NCBI GenBank assembly: GCA_905211485.1
Contig: CAJMAW010000006.1
Span: 1-40,872, forward strand
Direction: 5' to 3'
Source: an uncultured Lentisphaeria bacterium
GTDB lineage: Bacteria > Verrucomicrobiota > Lentisphaeria > Victivallales > UBA1829
Length of the DNA: 40,872 bases
A program made the translations under genes and the position numbers. Positions 1 through 11,900 of the stretch are shown one piece after another. Within the stretch, counting starts at the first letter, position 1. Every line of letters starts with the position of its first letter. The notes under the pieces are model-generated. The model had not been told where the DNA came from. It saw only the letters and a program-made list of their open reading frames with translations, and searched no databases.

Positions 1-434
1 GCCTGCGTGTCGCGAAGGAGGGCGAATGCGGTTCCAACGGCGGCGCGCCCGGGGATCTGTATGTGGTGATCCACGTGCGGCCGCATGATGTGTTCCGCAG
101 GGACGGGAACGACGTGATCTGCGATCTTCCGGTGGATTTCGGGACGGCCATTCTGGGGGGCATCGTCGATGTCCCGACCGTGACGGGCAAGACCCGGATG
201 AAAATTCCCCCCGGTACTCAGAACGGCGCGATGCTCCGGATCCGTGGCAAAGGGATGCCCGCTCTCAAGGGCGGCGCACGCGGAGACCAGATTGTGAAAG
301 TCCATGTGGAAATTCCCGTCAATCTCAGCGAATCCCAGAAAGAACTGATCTCCAGGGCAGCCGCGTCCCTGACAGATTCCAACCAGCCGAAAAGGACCGC
401 CTTCCTGGAAAAGGCCAGGCGTTTTCTCTCCTGA
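1..434 (+). CDS. dnaJ: DnaJ chaperone, C-terminal part (5' end outside window)
   Basis: The frame is open from base 3 to the TGA at 432-434 and gives about 143 residues. They match the end of the Hsp40 co-chaperone DnaJ, which stimulates the ATPase of DnaK and delivers unfolded clients. Visible landmarks are GGAPGDLYVVIHVRPHDVFR at the start of C-terminal domain II, then DFGTAILGG, KIPPGTQNG, LRIRGKGMP and GDQIVKVHVEIPVNLS. These are the usual order and spacing in DnaJ. The J domain, Gly/Phe region and zinc centre lie upstream and cannot be seen, so CbpA-type relatives without a zinc centre are not strictly excluded. The stop codon sits in the loop of an 11-bp hairpin. Confidence 0.93.
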   Translation, partial: LRVAKEGECGSNGGAPGDLYVVIHVRPHDVFRRDGNDVICDLPVDFGTAILGGIVDVPTVTGKTRMKIPPGTQNGAMLRIRGKGMPALKGGARGDQIVKVHVEIPVNLSESQKELISRAAASLTDSNQPKRTAFLEKARRFLS

Positions 435-448
435 GCGGAGAAAACGCC
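418..448 (+). terminator. Hairpin spanning the dnaJ stop codon
   Basis: GGCGTTTTCTC (418-428) pairs perfectly with GAGAAAACGCC (438-448) around a 9-base loop that contains the TGA stop. No T-run follows, so it is not a canonical intrinsic terminator. It may protect the mRNA 3' end or act with Rho. Confidence 0.4.
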
Positions 449-455
449 CCCGCCC

Positions 456-484
456 GGGAAAATGCCAGACAACAACTGTATATT
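456..484 (+). promoter_or_regulatory. Candidate promoter for smpB-MATE
   Basis: GGGAAA (456-461), 17 bases, then TATATT (479-484). The -35 is weak, but the -10 and spacing match six other intergenic promoters in the window. Predicted start near 491 leaves a leader of about 95 bases. Confidence 0.45.
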
Positions 485-587
485 CAAATAAGGAAAAAAA
501 CGGAACCGCTGCCGAAGGATCCACTTCCTCCGTGTGCGCGGTTTTCCCTTCTTATCCCGCAGTCACCGAAACAACAAGACCCCAGCC

Positions 588-1076
588 ATGACAAAAAAAG
601 ACGACAAAGCCCCCGCCTCCGGCGAAAACGAAGTCATCGCCCGCAACCGAAAGGCCTTCCACGATTACGAAATTCTCGAAAGCGTGGAAGCCGGGATCGA
701 ACTCTGCGGGACCGAAGTCAAAAGCTGCCGCATGCGTTCCGTGGCGATGAACGACTCGTTTGCGAAAATTGAAAATGGAGAGCTCTTCGTTTTCGGCCTG
801 ACGATTTCCCCTTATTCGCACGGGAACCGTTTCAATCACGAGTCCGTGCGCCGCCGGCGGCTTCTGATGCACCGGAAGGAGATTCTGAAGCTTTCCAACC
901 GGGTCCGGGAGAAAGGTCTGGCGCTGATTCCCCTGAAGCTGTATCTGAAGCGCGGATATGTGAAGGTGGATCTGGGAATCGCCCGCGGGAAGACCTTCGG
1001 GGACAAGCGCGAAACTCTGAGAAAACGTCAGGACGAAATGGACGCGAGGCGCAGCATGGGCGCCAGAGGCAGATGA
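588..1076 (+). CDS. smpB: SsrA-binding protein SmpB
   Basis: SmpB binds tmRNA (SsrA) and brings it to stalled ribosomes for trans-translation. From ATG 588 the protein has 162 residues, the normal family length. It shows ARNRKAFHDYEILE, EAGIELCGTEVKSCR, the HGNRFNHESVRRRRLLMHRK block, and the basic tail LGIARGKTFGDKRETLRKR. The tail inserts into the mRNA channel in characterised SmpB. A GTG at 534 would add 18 residues (MRGFPFLSRSHRN...) unlike the family, so I prefer 588 although neither start has a strong Shine-Dalgarno. The next gene begins 4 bases after the stop, so the two are probably cotranscribed. The tmRNA gene itself is not in the window. Confidence 0.95.
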   Translation: MTKKDDKAPASGENEVIARNRKAFHDYEILESVEAGIELCGTEVKSCRMRSVAMNDSFAKIENGELFVFGLTISPYSHGNRFNHESVRRRRLLMHRKEILKLSNRVREKGLALIPLKLYLKRGYVKVDLGIARGKTFGDKRETLRKRQDEMDARRSMGARGR

Positions 1077-1080
1077 AACG

Positions 1081-2559
1081 ATGAAGAAAAACGGATCGTT
1101 TTCTTATGCGGGGGGAAACGGGGGAATTCTGGAGGTGTTGAAAATCGCGCTTCCCCTGATTATGGCGTCCGCGGGGAATGCGCTGAATCTGTTTACGGAC
1201 CGGGTGATGCTGACGCGGTATTCGGAAGAAGCGATGAGTGCTGCGTTTCCGGCGGGGCTGACGGCGTTTTCGCTGTCCTGCGTTTTCATCGGGACGGCGG
1301 GATATGCGGGAGCATTTGTCGCCCAGTATGTGGGTGCGGAGAATCCGCGCCGGGTCGGCGTATCGGTCTGGCAGGGAATTTTCATGGCGCTTGCCGGAGG
1401 AGCGGTGATGGCGGCGGGGGCGTTGTTTGCAAAGCCGCTCTTTGATTTTTTCGGACATGAAGCGGAATCGCTGCGTCCGCTGGAGGTGAAGTATTTCACG
1501 ATCCTGATGCTGGGGACCATCATTCCGCTGCTGAACGTGGCGTTTTCGACCTTTTGGGGCGGGCGCGGCAGGACCGCCGTCATCATGACGGTGAACCTGA
1601 TCGTGACGCTCTGTAACATTCCCTTCAACTATCTTTTTATTTTCGGAAACCGTTTTGATCTTCCTCTTGCCGGCGAACTGGTGATCCCGGAACTCGGGAT
1701 TGCGGGGGCGGCAATCGGGACGATTCTTGCGGGCCTGCTGGGCGTTCTGCTGTATTCGGCGCTCTTCTTCTCCCGCGGGAACCGGGAGACTTTCGGGACC
1801 CTGACGCAGGTCTGGGACTGGAAACTGTTCTGCCGTCTGATCCGTTTCGGTGCGCCGAACGGGATTCAGTTTTTTCTGGATCTTGCCGCCTTCAACGCCT
1901 TCATCATCATTCTGGGGAGGATCAATCAGACGGTTCTTGCCGCATCCGGCATCGCCTTCGCCCTGAACTCCATTGCCTTCATTCCGATGATCGGGATCGG
2001 ACAGACGGTTTCCATTCTGGTGGGGCAGTCCATCGGCGCGGGGAACATCCCTCATGCCGAACGCTCCGTGAGAAGCGCGCGGATCCTGATTCTGATGTAT
2101 ATGGCGTGCATGGCGACGATGTTTGTCATTTATCCCGATCCCGTTCTGAGCCTTTTCCGCCTTCAGCCCGGAGAGGTCATGGACATGACGCGCCGGATGC
2201 TCCGCTTCATCGCCGCCTATCTGCTCTTTGACGGCATGTTCATCCTGTACGGAAATGCGATCAAGGGCGCGGGGGACACGCGTTTCGCGATGATCATGGG
2301 GGCGGGGATGGCGTGGTGTCTTTTTGCGCTTCCGTGCATAGTGGCTTATGCGCTGGGTGCTTCGGTGTGGGTGCTCTGGCACATCTGCGTCGGATACATC
2401 ATGATCAGCGGTCTGGTCTTTTATTTCCGTTACCGCACGGGAAAATGGAAGACGATGCGCGTCATCGAAGCATCCGGGAAGGGGGAGGGGATCGGTGGCG
2501 GCGCTTCCTCCGCCCCGTGTCCGGAACTTCCGGAGAATCCGCAGGGATCCTGTGCCTGA
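1081..2559 (+). CDS. MATE family efflux transporter
   Basis: This 492-residue integral membrane protein has about twelve hydrophobic segments in two similar halves, as in the MATE/MOP superfamily of cation-coupled drug and metabolite exporters. Typical landmarks are IALPLIMASAGNALNLFTDR in the first helix, FVAQYVGAENPRRVG in the first loop, IPFNYLFIFG in mid-protein, and VSILVGQSIGAGN plus YGNAIKGAGDTRF in the second half. The C-terminal 30 residues (about 463-492) are a Gly/Ser/Pro-rich cytoplasmic tail without family equivalent. It follows smpB by 4 bases and its stop lies in the terminator stem. The substrate cannot be read from the sequence; a DinF- or NorM-type role is equally possible. 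Confidence 0.88.
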   Translation: MKKNGSFSYAGGNGGILEVLKIALPLIMASAGNALNLFTDRVMLTRYSEEAMSAAFPAGLTAFSLSCVFIGTAGYAGAFVAQYVGAENPRRVGVSVWQGIFMALAGGAVMAAGALFAKPLFDFFGHEAESLRPLEVKYFTILMLGTIIPLLNVAFSTFWGGRGRTAVIMTVNLIVTLCNIPFNYLFIFGNRFDLPLAGELVIPELGIAGAAIGTILAGLLGVLLYSALFFSRGNRETFGTLTQVWDWKLFCRLIRFGAPNGIQFFLDLAAFNAFIIILGRINQTVLAASGIAFALNSIAFIPMIGIGQTVSILVGQSIGAGNIPHAERSVRSARILILMYMACMATMFVIYPDPVLSLFRLQPGEVMDMTRRMLRFIAAYLLFDGMFILYGNAIKGAGDTRFAMIMGAGMAWCLFALPCIVAYALGASVWVLWHICVGYIMISGLVFYFRYRTGKWKTMRVIEASGKGEGIGGGASSAPCPELPENPQGSCA

Positions 2560-2590
2560 AGGGAATATCCCCATTCCCTTTTTTATTCCT
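2559..2590 (+). terminator. Rho-independent terminator after the MATE gene
   Basis: AAGGGAAT (2559-2566) and ATTCCCTT (2573-2580) form an 8-bp stem with a 6-base loop followed by TTTTATT. The stem begins on the last base of the stop codon. Confidence 0.75.
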
Positions 2591-2721
2591 CTCCTCCTTC
2601 CAGCGGGGGGAGGATATGAAGAATCTTTGAAAAATCTGTTTTCTGTATCCCCCCTGTCCATCCGCATTTTTTTGATTTTTTTCTGAAAGACATCCCATTT
2701 ACTGCTTAGAGAAACGAATTT

Positions 2722-2750
2722 TTGACAGAGAAAAATGCGGGAAATACTTT
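2722..2750 (+). promoter_or_regulatory. Candidate promoter P1 of the giant gene
   Basis: Perfect -35 TTGACA (2722-2727), 17-base spacer, TACTTT (2745-2750). Lies in an AT-rich region (2591-2910) that otherwise contains no gene. Confidence 0.6.
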
Positions 2751-2798
2751 TCATCTGTGCTAAATCGGCTTTTTCAAGGAAAAATTTTCAAAAAAAGC

Positions 2799-2826
2799 TT
2801 GAAAAAAGACGCAGGAATACTATACA
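2799..2826 (+). promoter_or_regulatory. Candidate promoter P2 of the giant gene
   Basis: TTGAAA (2799-2804), 16-base spacer, TATACA (2821-2826). It is nearer the gene than P1 and would leave a leader of about 75 bases before ATG 2911. Confidence 0.5.
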
Positions 2827-2910
2827 TACAAAAAAATATTATAAATAAGAAGGTTGGGGGACTCTTTCTGCACAGAGTCTGAAAACATCATCACAACAGG
2901 AGAGCAAAAC

Positions 2911-5900
2911 ATGCCGGACGACCAGAATGCCAAGGCTCAGATCATCAATGATAAGAATGGATATGTGTGGACATCGAATCGTTTAAGCATAATTCTTATG
3001 GGAGAGAACCCCGACAACCTGGATGGCGGGCGTGTCAACACTGCAGAGAATGTAAAGACCGTCAATAAATATTATGCTGCCATCACCTTTGCCGAGGAAG
3101 GGAACAGCCTGACCATCGGCGGGATCAACAATCCGTCGGGCTCGGATTACAATATTTCCTATACGGGCGATAATCTGCAGAATGATCTTGCCGCGGTGCG
3201 TTTTGCTGCAGGCGGTTCGATTGCCTTTTCCTCCCATACCGGGGCTTCCCGCGCCAATTTGAATTCGGACGGAGGTCCGGAAAAGTCGGATTCGGATATT
3301 CATATCGGCGCCTTTTCCTCCATGAAGACATCCGATGTAGTCTCCCTTACGGTCAGCAATGGGACAAAAGATGTCGTGATTTACATCAACCCCTCCGCCG
3401 ACGCGACTGCTGCCGAACGCTATATTGCCCAGGGAGAGGATGGCAACTGGTATTATGTCACCCGTTCCATGACGGCGACAGGGGTTTATTCCTATGCCTT
3501 CAGTGCGAATCAGGTATCCGCAGCGGAACAGATTCCGAAACAGGTTCAGACGACAGCTCCTGATGGGAAGTCCTATGGCGTTTATTACGGCAACGGGATC
3601 TACTATTGTACAGATGAGAATGGAGTGAACTATAGTCTTTACCGGATTCTGGGAGCAGACGGGAAATATACCTATATCATTGGTTCAACTCTGACCTCAG
3701 TGCCTTCGGACAGTACGGTTGTATATGATCTTCAGGATGCGGTGGATGTCGGTTCCTCCTACGAGGGGGCTGTGATCAAAAACAATTCCGTGATTTCCGG
3801 GATTGAAGCGAAAGATTACCTGAGCATCAACGGGGATTTTGCGGGGACTTTGTCCGTGGGGATTCTGGATTCCCGGACCGGATATCTGAATGAGTTCAAC
3901 GGCTGGCGAGTGTCTCCGGAAGAAGAGAAGGCGCTTGTGACCAGTCAGAATGCTTCTGTGGAGAATGTTGCGGAAGTTTATGGAGTCAAGGTCGGCGAAC
4001 GAGTGGAAAGCACGGGGGGCGGATCTCAGGAGGGAGATGCAGAAGACCTTGTGACGTCAGGAGATGTGACGATCGGTAACAGTTTCACCGCTGAAATGAC
4101 TGTGGTGAACAAGACGAGGATCGAATCGCCTGAAAAGCTGGAGATTCTGGACAACACCCTGTCGTCCTACGGCGTGTATGCGGGGAACAGCATTTACCTG
4201 GAATCCGGGAAATGGGACGGGACTGTCAAAGTTGTCAATGATCAGAATCTTCTTCAGCAGAATTCCGATCTTCTTCTTGCCAAGGAACTGGGGAACCGAA
4301 CGGATCCGGACCGCGCTCATTACAGTTATGAAGGTACCTTTGATTCGGCCCGCAAGGAAAACTCCATGCCCACTTTGTTCAGCGATTCTACGGACACATA
4401 TAATGTCTATATCAATGCACTGAACGCGGACGGGACGGTGAAAGACTTCTACATTGCCTGGATCAATCCGATTACAGGCGTGGAAGATCCCAGCAAGAAA
4501 TTCCTTTTTGCCAATACCGCGGCAAATACCAGTGTGACTGGCCTGGTGTTTACACAAGACTTTTCCGAATGGCTGAAGGCTCCGACCGGTAATGAAAGTG
4601 GTGCCATCTTCAAAGTCGGTGCGAACGTCGGTTCAGTGGAATTGAATTACACGCATACGGATCAGTGGGCGAACAACACCAACGGCGTCACTTCCACGCT
4701 GTCCGGGAACCACATTTATTCCGCCGGGCTGGATGCTGGGAGCGATATCTATATTGATGCATTGACCGGAGAGATTTCCGCCTCCTCCAGTGATACCGGA
4801 CTTCTTGCCGAAGCGATGCGTTCCACTTTGCAGCTGCTTTATTATTCTAAAAAGATTGATGTTTCAAAATTTGAACGTTATGACGGACAGGATCCGACTT
4901 CATTCACTACCTTTGAAGCGTCCATGTCGGAACTGGAAAATCTTCAGAACATGGTGACCAGTGCAGAGGCTGCCGACAGGAAAGACAATCCGGAAGTCCT
5001 GACTATTGAAATAAGCGGCAATACTCTGGAAGCGAAGAGCATTGTCGGCAAGAACGTGACGATCAATGATTTCACCGGCAAGTTGAATGCTGCTGTGAAC
5101 GGAAACCTTCTGGATGCTGTTTTCCGTACGGAAGACGGATATCTTCCATATACGACGGAACAGACGGTTACAGAAAACAAGTTTTACGCAGTCGGGATCG
5201 AAGCGGAAACTCTGTCTCTGGGCCTCTTCAATGGCGAAATTTATGTGGAGGTGAAGGATAATGATTTCCTTGCGCAGACAGGCGAGTCCTATTCCATGGA
5301 CGGAATTCTGACCGGCACCCTGATCGGTTCCGATGATATGCGCGGAACCATCACCATGGAGATTTCCGACAATCTTCTCGGAGTAACGGTCTCAGAGGAG
5401 GGAATCACCACAGTCTCCAGAGTCTATGCCACCGGGATTTATGTGAAAGGGGATATGACCCTGACCGGAAAGCTCGGCACCAATATTACGATTACAAATG
5501 ACAATCCTGATGATCTGGGTGTATCAGTTCCATATGCTTCTGATGATTTCATTGTCGCTGTGAAACTTTCTCCCGGATCCGATTCAGAGGCAGCGGGCAT
5601 TCTGACGGCAGAGGCATTTACCGGGGAGATTACTTTAAGAAATTCCGCTGTTGCCGGTATCTCCGCCCCGACCGCCGGATTTTCTGTATACGGCTTTGAC
5701 ACGCATACGGCATCTCAGAATTTTACCGCTTCGGAATATGCCGGATATTCCATCCGCGGGGATGCTTTTGATTTTACAGGGAGCATAACTGCGAAATATG
5801 GGATTGTCTCCGTCGGAGCTTTGAATATCCGTGTTTCCGGGACGATTGATTCTGCAGGGAGTATCGCCATTGAGTCGGAACATTCTGTGGAGTATGCTCA

Positions 5901-8900
5901 GCAGTGGCATGGCGAGTATAATAATGTTGTGGAAAACGATTATGTGGAAATCGCTTCCGGTGCTGTTGTGAACGGTTCCATTAATCTTTATAAAGGAGAA
6001 AATACTCTTGTCATCAGCAGCGGCGCTTCCATTCAAGGCAATATTTATGCCACAGGAAGCACCGGGACGAATTTGATTTTTATGCTGGAAGGCGCCGCCA
6101 CAGGGCAGGCGATTGTCCAGACTCTGGGGTATTACGGATTCAGTCCCGATTTGACTCTGACAAGTGCCGCCACGATTTCCTTCAATTTGAACAATGCCGC
6201 AACCGGCACCTATGATATTTATTCTTATTCCGGCAGTTATACTCAAAGCTGGGCGAGCAGCTGGAGCGGCAAGGATTTTGCCTGTTTTTACAAGGGGCAG
6301 ACACTCAGCATCCGTCTGGGACAAACCATTACTTTCCAAGACGGGGAATATACTGTAAAAGCCACGCTGCAAACGAACGGCGATGTGAATGGAGAAGGAT
6401 CCGTCCAGCTTGTTGTGGACCGGGATGCCGGAGCTGTACTGGATGCCTTTGACGCCGGATATGCGTCTGGCGGCTTTGAAACTACGACCGAAATCAACCG
6501 TGAGGACAGAACCGCCACGCTCACCTGGAGTGCCCCGAAACGCGCTGACGGGACATATTGTTACGAACAACTCAATGCCAGCGGTGCTCTGGAACTGGAT
6601 AGGACCTTCTATTATGAACTGGAATACTGGATTACCGATAAAGATGGAGTGAAAGGCAAGTCCATTACGGTGAAGCTGGATGCGATAGACCAGGTGATCA
6701 GGGATGACCACGACAATGAAACCGCCAGAGAGAAAAGCTTTGTCATAACCGGTCTTTCCGAAGGAGAAAAAGTCGAATGGCGTGTCCGCTGGGTTACGGA
6801 CGACGGGAAAAATATGTCCGCCTGGACCACTCTCGATTCAGAAACGAATCCCACCGGTGCACTGGATGCCGATATCGTGATGAATTCCAATACCCCGAAG
6901 GTGAGCGATGTTCTGACCGGTTCCGGCGGCGTCACCTCCGCCTTTGCGAAGATGCAGTGGGATTCGGCGACGACGGAAAATTACAATCTTAAGAACTACA
7001 CCGTTCAATACTTCACCCGGACCTCTGCTGTGGAACAGGAATTCAAGGCAGTGGTGAATGAAGACGGCGAAGTGATCGGCCTTTATTCCAGTGATCAGAC
7101 TTATGGGGACCAGAGCGGGACACAGGTGGACATCAACAGTGCTGCTCTTCTGGACAAAGTCATCAGCTTCATGTTTGAGAACAATGTATACAGTGCTCTC
7201 TACACAAAGACAGTCACTGCGACGGAAGCGATTGTTTCCGGCCTTCAGGACGGGAACAACGTTTACTGGCGCGTCCGTGCGAATGACGACGGCGGCAACA
7301 GCAGCACCTATGTCAACGGAGAAACCTTCCGAGTCTCCGTCGGGGATGAAACCGCTCCGGAATTCAAGAATGAGAAGTCCAGCGATTTGACTCCCGAGCT
7401 CGTCTATACTGTGAGACGCACCTATATGCGGGAAACGGATACCGGCTCTCTGGTCGAGACGTATTATGAAACGCCGGAAATGGATATTACTCTGTATTGG
7501 AACCGCACGAAGGCGGATTCGCAGTCCGGGCTCAGATATTATCTGATCGAGCTGCAGAAACAGGAATACAACGAGGAAGGGGAACTGATTCCGAGCGATT
7601 CCTGGCAGCAGTATCAGGTCATGGAATATGAAATGACCTCGACGCGGGAAGGATATGCGTATCAGTGGAGCATCAGCGGACTGGAAGGCGGACTCTACAA
7701 ATACCGGATCAGCGCAGTGGATCATGCGGGGAATGTCAGCGAACCCTACACGAATATCGTGACGGTTCATGAGCCTCTGAACGGAGATCCCCTGATTGTG
7801 AATGCGAACGGCGAATTCGGAAGCAGCGATGTCACGGCGCCGGAAGGCGGGACCATCACCTTTGCGCAGGCGAAACCTGATGTCGTCAAGGATGACACGG
7901 GCGCCATCACCGGAGTTTCCCTGACTTTGAACTGGACTCCCTCGGAGGATATCCTGGATGAGAGCGGAATTATTTACAAGGTCTACATTTCCACGTCTGC
8001 GGAATTTCCCTCCGACTCCACAATTACGGTTCTTTCCGACCTTGACACGACGAGCATCACGCTGAACAATATGGCGGGCGACCGGAACATTGGCTGGTTC
8101 TTCCAGCAGAATACCCGCAATTTCTATTACAAGGTGCAGGCGCTTGACAAATACGGGAACACCAACGATTCCCTGATGGCCGGCGATCCGCGCCCGATCG
8201 ACTTCAGCGATGCGGGAAAGACTCTTTCCGACGATTCGGCTCCGACCCAGGCGACCGGTCTGGCGGCGTCGCTGGAAACCCTGGATGCGGATGGAAATCT
8301 GAAGAAGGATATTGTCACATTCCGCTGGAATCCGGCGTCCGACGCTCTTTCCGGCGTGAAGGAATATGACATTTATCTTGCGGAAGGGATCGGCGATAAC
8401 GTCGTTTACTCCCTGTATGCGACGGTGAATGCGACGGAAAGCATGGCCTATACCCTTCCCACCAAGTCCTTTGCGGAAGGCTCCTATTCCTGGTATGTCG
8501 TTGCGAAGGATGCCTGCTACATTTCCGCGGAGGATTCTCCGAACAACTTTTCGACAAGCGATATCGCCACCTTCTCCATCGACGTGACCGCTCCGGGCTA
8601 CCTTGGATCCGATGTCCAGAGCAGTCCTCTGCATATTGTCGGCGACATTGTCTACTGGAATATGGGGACGGATGCCAACGGAATCCGCGAATATGTGCTG
8701 GAATACAAGGCTTCGAGCTCCAGCAAATGGATCACCGTCACACTGGACGATCTGGATTCCACCAGTGCGAAAATTTCAAATCTGAAGAACGGGCAGAAAT
8801 ATGATTTCCGCCTGACCATGTATGACAACGCGGATACAAAGAGCATTACCGGAGAATCCAATTCAAAACAGTACGTTTTGAACAACCAGACTCTCTCCAT

Positions 8901-11900
8901 CCCCACAAGCCGCACCTACATCAAGCTCGATGGCTGGACCAATGATCCGAACGCGCTGTATTATGAACTTGTGTACAGCATCACCAATGCGGACGGAACG
9001 ATCTCCGAAGCCACCAAGGTGAAGGTGTATTCTCTGGAATACTATCTGAATGATCCTGACAACATCAAACCCGGATCGGTTGTGAATTATCAGGTCAAGT
9101 CCGTCATCGGCGGATCGGATGCGGCCCCCGTTTACGGTACCACGGATGAAGTGCGGACCGCGGTCTACATTGATGACCTCACGCCTCCCGAACTGACACG
9201 TTACGATGATACCGGCTCCTACTTCGCCGTTTCTTCGGAACTCAAGATCACCGGGGATGAGAAGAAGCAGAACATCACCATCAAGTGGAAACCGGCGACC
9301 GATACTCAGCTGGATGAAGAGGGCAACACCATTTCCGGATCGGGAGTCAGCAAATATGTCCTTCAATACAAGCTGGCGGACGGAAAGACCTGGGAAGAAA
9401 TCTCATCCGATGCGATTCTCGGCTCCATCACCATCAACCACGATATTACGAAGCAGGAATATTCCTATACCTTCACGAATCTGCCGATCGGTTCTTACGA
9501 CTATCGCATTACGGTGTACGACAATGCCGGGAACAGTTCGGAAGCGCTTTCCACGGAAAGCGTCGGGATTCCGTTCATCGGGGACCTGACCGGGGACTTC
9601 ACGGAACATTCCTTTACCGTGACTCCGACTTTCGCCACCTCGGAAGACGGAACGAATACCGCGATCACGTCCGCGACGATCGAAGTGTCCTGGACGGATA
9701 CGATCTCTTCGGACACCAAACTCCGCTATCAGCTCACGTTCTCTGACAATCCCGAATTTTCCAGCACACTGGGCAAGGTGTTCTCTGTGAGCACCGATCT
9801 GGTTCAGGGCGGCGGAAGCAACGTGACCTTCAACAACGAGTTGTACTATGCGTCCGGCCTCTTCTCGGGAATGGACAAGGTGTACTGGAAAGTGACTCCG
9901 GTGGATGAATTCGGAGTGGTCGGGCTTGCGGGAGAGGTGTGGGACTACAGTTTCCTGGAAGACGAAAATGTCGGAATGAAAATTCAGGACAATGTCCGGC
10001 CGACGCTTCCGGAATCGGAAAGCCTTACCTTTGTCAACCTCAAAACCGGGAAGGTTGTCGGAGACTATGTCTTTGAAGAGGATTTCGAGTATGGGGAAGG
10101 CTTTGTTGCTTCGACCGGATATAATGCGAATTTCGTCTGGAACAATGCCACGGACGATTTCGGCATCATCGGCTTCAATCTGACCTTGACTTCGACGGAT
10201 GGTTTGAACAAGGATCTGAGCGGGACCTACTGGCTGCCCGTTACGCAGGATTCCGGTGATCTTTCCGGGAATCATCTTGAGGCCCAGGCTTTCTTGAAGG
10301 ACGGGAAGTACCAGTGGACCATTTCCGCTGTTGACGGCGCGGGGAATGAAACCGCGTACAAGCAGAAAGGGACGTTCACCATGGATACCGTCGCTCCGAT
10401 CTGGGCAGACGGGGACAGCGGACTCCGTGTGGATGCCGACGGGAAATATGTCATTCTCAACTGGAATACGGCTGCGGATACCTACGGTGTGGACTATTAC
10501 AACATCTACTACCGCGAGAAAGGATCCAGCTCAGGCGAATGGAAGAGCTTCCTCTCCAAATGGACTTCCACTTCCTATTTCGGCACGCAGGAGAAGGATG
10601 GAACGTATGAGTTCCTGGTCACTGCAGTCGACAAGGAAGGCAATGAAATGCAGAAGGATGCGACCAAGGCCGTGACGGGGACCGTCAATGCTGCGAATGA
10701 TCTGCCGGATGCCTATCTGAATGCATCGACTGTTGTCGACACCAGATCCACTCCGTCCGCTGGAAAGGACGACTACTCCGGCACGGATTACTGGGAATGG
10801 GATAATGCCCAGGATACGGCAGTCGGACTCGACGACAAGGCGGATTCGATCCATGTTCATGTGGAAGCGGAATCGTCTCTTGTCCTGAGATTCACAGATG
10901 TGGAGTCGATTTACGGGAAGGGGACGACCATTACTGTCAAGTGCTACGGAGCCGGATATACGAGTCCGCTGGCGACCTATCGTCTTTCCGGAGATCAGAG
11001 CATCAGTCTGACTCTTTACAACAGCAGTACCGCTTACAATGTCAAGGATTATTACTTTGAGATCACCTCCACCGTGACCACGGCTGCGATGAGCTATCAG
11101 CTTGATCTTCAGCTGAAAGACATGGGTGCGCTGACCAGCGGCGGTTCTCCGGATGCGAAGCCGATAGCCGACAATGACAACGGACTTGTGTTCGACGTCC
11201 AGCGCAGTCTCGCCGGTGGAGCAAGTCCCACGGACAGATATGATTTTTCGACCGATGATGACGGACGTTATACCTTGATTCTGGAGGATTTGACGGCACG
11301 AGTCCGCCTGGATGTCTACAGAGCGTCTGACGACCGACGTCTCAAGACCTTGACGATTTCTCCCTCCCAGCTTGCCGACGGCACATTCAAGAACAGCTCC
11401 GGCAAGATCGCAGACATGATCCTGGATCAGGGAGACTATTATTACACCGTTACTGTCATTGACGCCGCAAAAGGTGTTTCCACCAACTATAAGGCAACTC
11501 TCTACGGAGAAGCCTTCACCAAGGCGGATGAAGACACTTCCGCCGATCCCGGAAGAAAAATTGACGAGCCTCTGAACTTTGTTGCGCTGGATGGAGACGC
11601 AAATGCGAAGTCAGCCGTCATCTCTTCCGACGGATGGGTTGGCTATGGTGACAACGCGGATTACCTTTCGTTCCGTGTGGATGAAAGCGGGGAATATGAT
11701 TTCCGGATCAGCGATGTGGAAAACACGCTCTCGTTCAAACTGATGAATCTGGATACCGGGCGCGCGGTCAGAAGCATATCCGCGACTTCCTCCCAGAAGA
11801 ACGGGGAGAATGTTTCCTCTGCAGTCACGGGAGTTTATGAACTGGAAGCGGGAGTCAACTATCAGCTGGTCGTCACCGCGTCCGGTGCATCCTCGGCGAA

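Noticed and set aside
832..2754. Long minus-strand frame opposite smpB and the MATE gene
   Set aside because: Its product is a low-complexity Arg/His/Gln-rich string, opposite two well-supported genes.
2854..2910. TTG start extending the giant protein by 19 residues
   Set aside because: No ribosome site, while ATG 2911 has AGGAG at ideal spacing; the extension is no signal peptide.
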